A DNA stretch of 64,000 nucleotides, taken from positions 1-64,000 of the forward strand of contig NZ_JAIUZP010000002.1 of NCBI RefSeq assembly GCF_020171315.1, given 5' to 3'. The first letter of the stretch is position 1; each line of letters begins with the position of its first letter. Under the pieces are notes generated by a model that made no database searches, was not told the DNA's origin, and saw nothing but the letters and a program-made list of their open reading frames with translations. Positions 18,487 to 25,016 of the stretch are shown here, one piece after another. The stretch comes from Pseudooceanicola nanhaiensis. GTDB lineage: Bacteria; Pseudomonadota; Alphaproteobacteria; Rhodobacterales; Rhodobacteraceae. A program made the position numbers and the translations under genes.

Positions 18487-18888
18487 ATGATCGTTCGCGA
18501 CTTCAACAAGATCACTGCCGAAGAGAAAAACCGCGTCGTGTCGGACGCCAAGTGGACCTCGGTCCGCATGCTGCTGGCCGACGACGGCATGGGCTTCTCG
18601 TTCCACATCACCTTCCTCGAAGCGGGGTCGGAGCACACGTTCCACTACAAGAACCACTTCGAGAGCGTCTATTGCATGCAGGGCAAGGGCTCGATCACCG
18701 ACCTTGCCTCCGGCGAGACCCACGAGATCAAGCCCGGCGTCATGTACGCGCTGAACGAGCACGACAAGCACGTGCTGCGGGCCGAGGAAGAACTCGTCAT
18801 GGCCTGCTGCTTCAACCCGCCCGTGACCGGCACCGAGGTCCATCAGGCCGATGGCTCCTACGCGCCGGCGGTCGAGGAAGTCGCCTGA
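18487..18888 (+). CDS. ectC: Ectoine synthase
   Basis: A 133-residue cupin that cyclises N-gamma-acetyl-diaminobutyrate to ectoine. The family start MIVRDF, the cupin metal region [19 protein letters not shown] and [16 protein letters not shown] are all conserved. The ATG at 18487 is 7 bases past the ectB stop with GGAG upstream; a further upstream in-frame codon lacks support. No ectD hydroxylase follows, so hydroxyectoine is not made from this locus. Confidence 0.97.
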   Translation: MIVRDFNKITAEEKNRVVSDAKWTSVRMLLADDGMGFSFHITFLEAGSEHTFHYKNHFESVYCMQGKGSITDLASGETHEIKPGVMYALNEHDKHVLRAEEELVMACCFNPPVTGTEVHQADGSYAPAVEEVA

Positions 18889-18931
18889 TCCCATCCGGAA
18901 CGGCTTCATCACGAAACGGACCAATGGAAGG

Positions 18932-18954
18932 CCGCCGGGGGAAAGCCCCGGCGG
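18932..18954 (+). promoter_or_regulatory. Stable hairpin between ectC and ask
   Basis: A 9-bp all-GC stem CCGCCGGGG/CCCCGGCGG with a GAAAG loop, ending 7 bases before the GTG start of ask. Its 3' arm contains the GGCGG that would serve as ribosome site. No T-run follows, so it is more likely an mRNA processing or translation-control element than a terminator. Confidence 0.5.
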
Positions 18955-18961
18955 AACGACA

Positions 18962-20401
18962 GTGACACACGCACAGCATACCGTCGAAAAAATCGGTGGC
19001 ACCTCCATGTCCCGGGTCAACGAACTCGTGGACAGCCTCTTCATCGGGGGCCGGGAGGGCGCCGACCTTTACGAGCGCATCTTCGTCGTCTCCGCCTTCG
19101 GGGGCATCACGAACCTGCTGCTCGAGCACAAGAAGACCGGCGAGCCCGGGGTCTATGCTCTGTTCTCGAACGCCGAGAACGATCATGGCTGGATGGACGC
19201 GCTCAACCGCGTCACCGAGGCCATGAACGCCGCGCACCGCGAGATCCTGACCCATCCCGCCGACCTGTCGGATGCCGATGATTTCGTCCGCGACCGGATC
19301 GAAGGGGCGCGCAACTGCCTCATCGACCTGCAGCGCCTCTGCTCCTACGGGCACTTCCGCCTGTCGGAACACATGGCCCTGATCCGCGAGCTGCTGTCGG
19401 GTCTGGGGGAGAGCCATTCGGCCTTCGTCACCACGCTGCTGCTGCGCCGTCACAGTGTCGACGCGCGGTTCGTGGACCTCTCTGGCTGGCGCGATGAGCG
19501 CGAGTTGACGCTGGAGGAACGCATCGCCACGGCGCTCGACGGGGTGGATACCTCAAAGGAGATGCCCATCGTCACCGGCTATGCCCAGTGTACCGAGGGG
19601 CTGATGAAGGAATACGACCGCGGCTATTCCGAGGTCACCTTCAGCCGCATCGCTGCCCAGACCAAGGCGCGCGAGGCGATCATCCACAAGGAGTTCCACC
19701 TCTCCTCGGCGGACCCGAACCTCGTGGGCGGCCATGTGCGCAAGCTGGGCCATACCAACTACGACGTGGCGGACCAGCTGTCGAATATGGGGATGGAGGC
19801 GATCCACCCCAAGGCGGCCAAGACACTGCGTCAGGCCGAGGTGCCGCTGCGCGTGACCAACGCCTTCGAGCCGGAGGACCCGGGCACGCTGATCGACGAC
19901 CAGAAGGCGGACACGCCCGCGGCTGAGATCGTCTGCGGCCTGCCGGTCTATGCGCTCGAACTCTTCGAGCAGGACATGGTGGGGGTGAAGGGCTACGACG
20001 CGGCCACGCTGGAGGTGCTCAAGCGCCACAAGGTGCGGATCGTGTCCAAGACCTCGAACGCCAACACGATCACCCACTACGTCGACGCCTCGCTCAAAGC
20101 GATGCGCCGGGTGGAACGCGACCTGGCCGAGATCTACCCCTCGGCCGAGCTGTCGGTGCAGTCGCTGGCGATCGCCTCGATCATCGGGCGCGACCTGCGC
20201 GGGCTGAAGGTTCTGACCCGTGGTCTGGACGCGCTGGAGACGGCAGGCATCGACGTGCTGGCCGTGCACCAGACGACGCGCTCGGTCGACGTGCAGTTCG
20301 TGGTGCCGCGCGACGCGCTGGATGCCACAGTCGGTGCGCTGCATGACGCGGTCGTGCCGGTCGAGAAAGAGACCGAGAACGAGGTCAAGGCCGCCGCCTG
20401 A
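18962..20401 (+). CDS. ask: Ectoine-operon aspartate kinase (Ask_Ect)
   Basis: A 479-residue aspartokinase of the ectoine-dedicated class. It makes aspartyl phosphate to feed EctB through aspartate semialdehyde. The N-terminus VEKIGGTSMS is the Ask_Ect version of KFGGTS, the GYAQCTEGLMKEYDRGYSEVTFS nucleotide/aspartate region is intact, and ACT domains lie at the C-terminus (~330-470). Start is a GTG at 18962, fitting the usual VTHTVEKIGG family start; the frame further upstream overlaps ectC. It is the last gene of the operon, before two hairpins. Members of this class are usually less feedback-inhibited, which is family knowledge. Confidence 0.95.
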   Translation: MTHAQHTVEKIGGTSMSRVNELVDSLFIGGREGADLYERIFVVSAFGGITNLLLEHKKTGEPGVYALFSNAENDHGWMDALNRVTEAMNAAHREILTHPADLSDADDFVRDRIEGARNCLIDLQRLCSYGHFRLSEHMALIRELLSGLGESHSAFVTTLLLRRHSVDARFVDLSGWRDERELTLEERIATALDGVDTSKEMPIVTGYAQCTEGLMKEYDRGYSEVTFSRIAAQTKAREAIIHKEFHLSSADPNLVGGHVRKLGHTNYDVADQLSNMGMEAIHPKAAKTLRQAEVPLRVTNAFEPEDPGTLIDDQKADTPAAEIVCGLPVYALELFEQDMVGVKGYDAATLEVLKRHKVRIVSKTSNANTITHYVDASLKAMRRVERDLAEIYPSAELSVQSLAIASIIGRDLRGLKVLTRGLDALETAGIDVLAVHQTTRSVDVQFVVPRDALDATVGALHDAVVPVEKETENEVKAAA

Positions 20402-20469
20402 GCGGACCTTCAAGACACATATCCCTGAGCGGGCCGTCCGGCTCTCTCAGGGCGGTCCTCAGGGAGCAG

Positions 20470-20496
20470 GGGCCCCGTTCCGATGGAGCGGGGCCC
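20470..20496 (+). terminator. Probable terminator of ectABC-ask
   Basis: An 8-bp stem GGGCCCCG/CGGGGCCC with an 11-base loop, followed by TTCACCTTT. A weaker hairpin CCCTGAG/CTCAGGG (20423-20452) precedes it. The T-tract is poor, so efficiency is uncertain. Confidence 0.55.
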
Positions 20497-20525
20497 TTCA
20501 CCTTTGCGGCCCCTCATCCGGTCCT

Positions 20526-20543
20526 CTGTCACGAAAGTGCCAT
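20526..20543 (+). promoter_or_regulatory. Candidate PhoB box upstream of phnC
   Basis: CTGTCAC-GAAA-GTGCCAT matches 11 of 14 positions of the tandem Pho box CTGTCAT-N4-CTGTCAT. It lies ~150 bp before an importer whose family is typically phosphate-starvation induced. Inference from one weak match. Confidence 0.4.
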
Positions 20544-20689
20544 GAAACAAGGCGCAGCGGGCAGGGCAGGGCGCCTGCCGTTGGGGAAATCGGGCCGGGA
20601 CGGGGTGCGTTACAAAACTTTCGCCAAACCGATACATTTCCGACTCCCGGCGCCAATAGCACCCCCCGTGAAAGATGTGGGGACAAAAC

Positions 20690-21508
20690 GTGCTGCGGAT
20701 CGACAACCTGACGAAGACCTTCGGGGCCAACACTGCTGTGGACCGGGCCACCATCCATGTGGACCGGCCGATGATGATCGGCATCATCGGGCGTTCGGGG
20801 GCGGGCAAGTCGACGCTGCTGCGGATGCTGAACCGGCTGACGCCCCATTCCTCGGGTACGATCACCTTCAACGGCCTCGACGTCACCGCGCTGAAGGGCG
20901 GCGACATGCGCCGCTGGCAGGCGCAATGCGCGATGATCTTCCAGCAGTTCAACCTCGTGCCCCGGATGGACGTGGTCTCGAACGTGCTGCACGGCACGCT
21001 GAACCGCCATTCCACGCTGGCCGCGCTCTTCAACCTCTACCCGGCCTCGGACATCCATCGCGCCATCGACATCCTCGAACGGCTGGGCATCGCACAACAT
21101 GCGCCCAAGCGGGCCGAGGCGCTGTCGGGTGGCCAGCAGCAGCGCGTGGCGATTGCCCGCGCCCTGATGCAGGACCCGCAGATCATCCTCGCCGATGAAC
21201 CCATCGCCTCGCTTGACCCGATGAACGCGCAGGTGGTGATGGAGGCCCTGCGCCGCATCCACGAGGAAGACGGCCGCATGGTCATCGCCAACCTGCACAC
21301 GCTCGACACCGCGCGCCGCTACTGCGACCGGGTAATCGGCATGCGCGACGGGCGCATCGTCTTCGACGGCCTGCCCGAACAGCTGACCACCGGCGCGGCC
21401 CGCGACATCTACGGCGCCGATGCGTCGTTCAGCGAGGCCGCCACCTCCACCGAAATCGACGCGCTCGACCGGCCTTCCGCCCACACCACCGCGCGCGTTC
21501 CTGCCTGA
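20690..21508 (+). CDS. phnC: Phosphonate/phosphate ABC transporter ATPase
   Basis: A ~272-residue ABC ATPase that powers uptake with PhnD and two PhnE proteins at the inner membrane. Walker [11 protein letters not shown]-loop FQQFNLVPR, signature LSGGQQQR, Walker [13 protein letters not shown] and switch His (NLHTLD) are all present. The GTG at 20690 is preferred, with GGGGA 6 bases upstream and the normal family N-terminus. An in-frame ATG at 20675 lacks a ribosome site. An intrinsic terminator separates it from phnD. Confidence 0.93.
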   Translation: MLRIDNLTKTFGANTAVDRATIHVDRPMMIGIIGRSGAGKSTLLRMLNRLTPHSSGTITFNGLDVTALKGGDMRRWQAQCAMIFQQFNLVPRMDVVSNVLHGTLNRHSTLAALFNLYPASDIHRAIDILERLGIAQHAPKRAEALSGGQQQRVAIARALMQDPQIILADEPIASLDPMNAQVVMEALRRIHEEDGRMVIANLHTLDTARRYCDRVIGMRDGRIVFDGLPEQLTTGAARDIYGADASFSEAATSTEIDALDRPSAHTTARVPA

Positions 21509-21518
21509 GTTTCATCTG

Positions 21519-21546
21519 CCCCCGTCGCCTGTCGCGGCGGGGTTTT
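21519..21546 (+). terminator. Intra-operon terminator between phnC and phnD
   Basis: A 9-bp stem CCCCGTCGC/GCGGCGGGG (one G-U) with loop CTGTC, followed by five Ts. It ends 20 bases before the phnD ATG. It should reduce read-through or give a stable 3' end for phnC mRNA. Confidence 0.75.
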
Positions 21547-21566
21547 TCAATCTGGGAGACCAACCG

Positions 21567-22466
21567 ATGAAAAAACTGATCGCGGCCGCCCTGGCCACCA
21601 CCACCCTGGCCGGCGCCGTTTCCGCACAGGACATCACCGAATTCCGCCTCGGCATCCTCGGCGGCGAGAACGCCCAGGACCGTCTGGCCTCGAACCAGTG
21701 CTTCGCCGACAAGATCGCCGATGCGCTCGGCGTCGAGGTGAAGGTCTTCACCCCCGCTGACTACAACGGCGTGATGCAGGGCCTCCTCGGCGGCACCATC
21801 GACGCAGCCTGGATGGGCGCCTCCTCCTACGCTGGCACCTACATTGCCGATCCGGAAGCGGTCGAGCCCGTGCTGGTCAAGCAGAACGAAGACGGCTCCA
21901 TCGGCTACTACTCGATCGGCTTCGCCCGTGCCGACAGCGGCGTGACCTCGCTGGACGACCTGAAAGGCAAGAAGTTCGGCTTCGGTGACCCGAACTCGAC
22001 CTCCGGCTACCTGATCCCCTCGATCGAGATCGCCGATGCAGGCTTCCCGATGGAGCCCGGCCAGTTCTTCGGTGACGTCGTCTTCACCGGCGGCCACGAG
22101 CAGACCATCGTTGCCGTGAACAACGGTGACGTGGACGCGGGCGTGACCTGGGCCGACGGCCAGGGCGCATGGGAAGACGGTTACAACTCGGGCGCGCTGC
22201 GCAAGGCCGTGGACGCAGGCCTCGTCGACATGAACGACCTCGTGCAAATCTGGCAGTCGAACGTGATCCCCGAAGGTCCCTTCGTCCTGCGCAAGGCCCT
22301 GCCGCAGTCGGTCAAGGACACCGTGACCGAGCTGACCGCGAACCTCTGGGAAGAAGACGCCGATTGCGCCTACGGCGTGGCCGCAGGCGACGCGAAGGAC
22401 TTCATCCCCGTCACCCACGAGACCTACAAGTCGATCGTCGCTGCCCGCCAGTCGAAGATCAACTGA
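21567..22466 (+). CDS. phnD: Phosphonate/phosphate-binding periplasmic protein
   Basis: A 299-residue periplasmic binding protein with signal peptide (MKKLIAAALATTTLAGAVSA, cut before QD). The PhnD fold is recognisable: FRLGILGGENAQDRLA, VKVFTPADYNGVMQGLLGGTIDAAWMGASSYAG and GKKFGFGDPNSTSGYLIPS, which carries the STSG oxyanion-binding loop. GGGAGA precedes the ATG. Terminator-like hairpins lie on both sides of this gene. Whether the ligand is phosphonate, phosphite or phosphate cannot be told from sequence. Confidence 0.94.
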   Translation: MKKLIAAALATTTLAGAVSAQDITEFRLGILGGENAQDRLASNQCFADKIADALGVEVKVFTPADYNGVMQGLLGGTIDAAWMGASSYAGTYIADPEAVEPVLVKQNEDGSIGYYSIGFARADSGVTSLDDLKGKKFGFGDPNSTSGYLIPSIEIADAGFPMEPGQFFGDVVFTGGHEQTIVAVNNGDVDAGVTWADGQGAWEDGYNSGALRKAVDAGLVDMNDLVQIWQSNVIPEGPFVLRKALPQSVKDTVTELTANLWEEDADCAYGVAAGDAKDFIPVTHETYKSIVAARQSKIN

Positions 22467-22482
22467 TCCTGACCGCTTCGAG

Positions 22483-22509
22483 GGGTCCGCGTCCGCGCGG
22501 GCCCTTCTT
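22483..22509 (+). terminator. Attenuating hairpin between phnD and phnE
   Basis: A 9-bp stem GGGTCCGCG/CGCGGGCCC (one G-U) with TCCG loop, followed by TTCTTT. It lies 16 bases after the phnD stop. A hairpin here would raise PhnD relative to the permeases. Confidence 0.6.
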
Positions 22510-22525
22510 TATTCAGGGATACCCC

Positions 22526-23416
22526 ATGGCCGACCAGACCGCCGCCTCCATCGAGGACGCAAGCCCCGCGGAGATCCGCGAAAGCTATCTTGCCCAGACC
22601 CGTCGCAAACGCCTCTACAGCGGGATGCTGCTGGCGGTCTTCGTGGCGCTGATGGCCGGGGGCTTCATCACCGCCGACAGCCGCAACGCCGGTGGCTTCT
22701 GGGACGGCCTGCACCGCATCTTCGACTTCCCCGCCGGGGTCATCGCCGAGACGGTCGAGAAGATCGACCGGATGCCCGCGAACCTCGTGAAATTCTTCCC
22801 CGCGCTGATGGAGACGATCAACATCGCCGCCGCCGCCACCCTGCTGGGCGCGCTTGGCGGGATCGTCCTGTCGATGCTGGCGACCCGCGGCATGGCCCGC
22901 TGGCCACGCCTGATCCCGGTGTTCCGCCGGATCATGGACGTGATGCGCGCCGTGCCCGAGATCGTCATCGCGCTGGTGCTGATCTTCGTTCTCGGCGGCG
23001 GGCCGGTGCCGGCGATGATCGCCATTGCCTTCCACACGGTCGGTGCCCTCGGCAAGCTCTTCTCCGAGGTGAACGAGAACGCCTCGCTCAAGCCCGTCGA
23101 GGGGCTGGCCTCGGTGGGTGCCAACTGGTCGCAGCGGATGCTGCTCGGCGTCGTGCCGCAGGTGGCGCCGAACTACCTCAGCTATGCGCTGCTGCGCTTC
23201 GAGATCAACATCCGCGCCTCCGCCATCCTCGGCTTCGTGGGCGCGGGCGGCATCGGCTACGAGCTCAAGAACGCCATCGGCTGGGGCATCGGGCGCTATG
23301 ACGAGGCGGCGGCGATCTTCTTGCTGCTGTTCCTGACCATCGTCGTGGTGGACCAGTTCTCGTCCTATGCCCGCGACCTGCTGACCCACGGCCGCAAGAA
23401 GGAGATGCTGGCATGA
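22526..23416 (+). CDS. phnE: Phosphonate/phosphate ABC permease (first PhnE)
   Basis: A 296-residue inner-membrane permease with about six helices, the first at residues ~35-53. The EAA-like loop AFHTVGALGKLFSEVNENASLKPVEGL and the GFVGAGGIGYELKNAIG segment are typical of PhnE. AGGGAT precedes the ATG at 22526; the longer open frame upstream overlaps phnD and is a shadow. Its stop overlaps the start of the second permease by 4 bases. Confidence 0.93.
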   Translation: MADQTAASIEDASPAEIRESYLAQTRRKRLYSGMLLAVFVALMAGGFITADSRNAGGFWDGLHRIFDFPAGVIAETVEKIDRMPANLVKFFPALMETINIAAAATLLGALGGIVLSMLATRGMARWPRLIPVFRRIMDVMRAVPEIVIALVLIFVLGGGPVPAMIAIAFHTVGALGKLFSEVNENASLKPVEGLASVGANWSQRMLLGVVPQVAPNYLSYALLRFEINIRASAILGFVGAGGIGYELKNAIGWGIGRYDEAAAIFLLLFLTIVVVDQFSSYARDLLTHGRKKEMLA

Positions 23417-24726
23417 CCCTCGCTGCCGATATGCCGATGGACGGGCTGAAGACCCGCGCCGAGGCGCTGTTCCGCCGCAAGCGCATGGTGGCCATCGCGC
23501 TGCCGCTGGTGCTGCTGGGCTATCTTGTCTACGCGCTCTTCGCCTTCAACGTGCCTGCGCTGCTGCAGGGGGCCAGCCTCGAGAACGGGGCCACGCTGAT
23601 CCGCGACAGCTACAGCTACAAGACCCACGTCACCCGCGACAACCGGTCGGGCGAGGTGAGCTTTGCCATCGAGGGCGAGCGCAAGGGCGAATACGCCCCG
23701 GGCACCCACCCGGACTGGGTGACGATCGAAGGCGATGACACGATCACCGACCTCGGCGGCGGGCACCTTGTGCATTACACGGCCGATGGTGTGTCTTACG
23801 AGATCCCCGGCTATGGCACGGTCAGCGCGCAGCCCGGCAATGGCGGCGTGAACGCGACCTTCCCGGAAGGCGCGCTGCCGGAGTGGATCAACGCCTCGAA
23901 GAACCGGGTGACGATCACCACCGATGCGGGCCGCGTGACGATCACCCGCAACCGGACCGAGGTCTTCCGCTACTCGCTGGGGTGGGAGCTCTTCTTCTTC
24001 ACCCTCGACAGTCCCTACCACGGGATGGGGCCGGGCGAGCTGCTGTCCCATGCACTTTCGGGCGAGGCGGGGGCGATCTGGGATGACTTCTGGAACAATG
24101 CCATGTGGCGCCACGGGGACGTGGCCTGGGCGCTGGTGGAAACCGTGCTGATGGCCTTCCTCGGCACTTTCGGGGCGGCCATCGTGGCGCTGCCGCTGGC
24201 CTTCCTCGCGGCGCGCAACTTCGCGCCCCTGATGGCGGTGCGCTTCACCTTCCGGCGGATCTTCGACTTCCTGCGCGGCACCGATGCGCTGATCTGGACC
24301 ATCGTGCTGTCGCGGGCCTTCGGGCCGGGGCCGATGACCGGGGCGTTGGCGATCCTGCTGACCGACACCGGCAGTTTCGGCAAGATGTTTTCGGAGGCGC
24401 TGGAGAACGTGGACGGAAAGCAGATCGAGGGCGTGCAGTCGACCGGGGCCAAGCCGCTGCTGCGCTACCGCTTCGGGGTGATCCCGCAGGTGACGCCGGT
24501 GCTGCTGAGCCAGGTGCTCTATTTCTTCGAGAGCAACACCCGGTCGGCCACGATCATCGGCGCGATCACCGGCGGCGGCATCGGGCTGATGCTGACCCAG
24601 GCGATGATCACCCAGAAGGACTGGGAGGAGGTGACCTATTACATCATCCTCGTGATCCTGCTGGTCTTCGTGATGGACTGGTTCTCGGGCTGGCTGCGGC
24701 GCAAGCTGATCGGGGGCGAGCCCTGA
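23413..24726 (+). CDS. phnE: Phosphonate/phosphate ABC permease (second PhnE, enlarged)
   Basis: A 437-residue PhnE paralog. After the first helix (~28-48) it carries a ~150-residue soluble, beta-rich insert (~60-210, e.g. GEVSFAIEGERKGEY and VTITTDAGRVTITRN) that should face the periplasm. The permease core follows (~235-430), with the EAA loop LTDTGSFGKMFSEALENVDGKQIEGV and GAITGGGIGLML. The 4-base overlap with the first permease indicates coupling and a heterodimeric channel. The insert may touch PhnD or the outer envelope; that is inference. Confidence 0.9.
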   Translation: MTLAADMPMDGLKTRAEALFRRKRMVAIALPLVLLGYLVYALFAFNVPALLQGASLENGATLIRDSYSYKTHVTRDNRSGEVSFAIEGERKGEYAPGTHPDWVTIEGDDTITDLGGGHLVHYTADGVSYEIPGYGTVSAQPGNGGVNATFPEGALPEWINASKNRVTITTDAGRVTITRNRTEVFRYSLGWELFFFTLDSPYHGMGPGELLSHALSGEAGAIWDDFWNNAMWRHGDVAWALVETVLMAFLGTFGAAIVALPLAFLAARNFAPLMAVRFTFRRIFDFLRGTDALIWTIVLSRAFGPGPMTGALAILLTDTGSFGKMFSEALENVDGKQIEGVQSTGAKPLLRYRFGVIPQVTPVLLSQVLYFFESNTRSATIIGAITGGGIGLMLTQAMITQKDWEEVTYYIILVILLVFVMDWFSGWLRRKLIGGEP

Positions 24727-24763
24727 GCGGGGCGCGCATCTGATACCTTGTTGATCCCTGAGG

Positions 24764-24799
24764 ACGGGCCGGAAAATGGAGATTTTCCGGCCCGTTTTC
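24764..24799 (+). terminator. Terminator of the phnCDEE operon
   Basis: A 14-bp perfect stem runs from 24764-24777 to 24782-24795 with a GGAG loop, ending in TTTTCTG. It lies 38 bases after the last stop. Confidence 0.85.
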
Positions 24800-24867
24800 T
24801 GTGCAGAAAACGGGCAGGGCGGTGAGGGCGGGGGCCCGTCGAGGCGCGCGGCCTTCGCGGGGAGGCT

Positions 24868-24986
24868 GGAAGAATTTTCGAAAATTCTTCCCAAAATTCT
24901 TCGAAGAATTTTGGAGGGGGCTGTCTGCCCCCTCTTGCAGGCTGCGCCTGCAATTCACCCCCGAGGATATTTTCGGCAACGAAAAT
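24868..24986. repeat. Paired palindrome element, copy 1, with three extra stem-loops
   Basis: Unit A (24868-24891) is a 24-bp perfect palindrome with core AAGAATTTTCGAAAATTCTT. It runs into unit B (24891-24914), another 24-bp palindrome with core AAAATTCTTCGAAGAATTTT. Three further stem-loops follow: GAGGGGGC/GCCCCCTC (24914-24934), TTGCAGGC/GCCTGCAA (24935-24953) and ATTTTCG-GCAA-CGAAAAT (24969-24986). It lies between convergent phnE and the RND gene. A and B recur at 34688 and 51027 in the opposite order. Confidence 0.9.
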
Positions 24987-25016
24987 GAAAAGGGGCGCGC
25001 CGCGGGTCTTGGTGTG

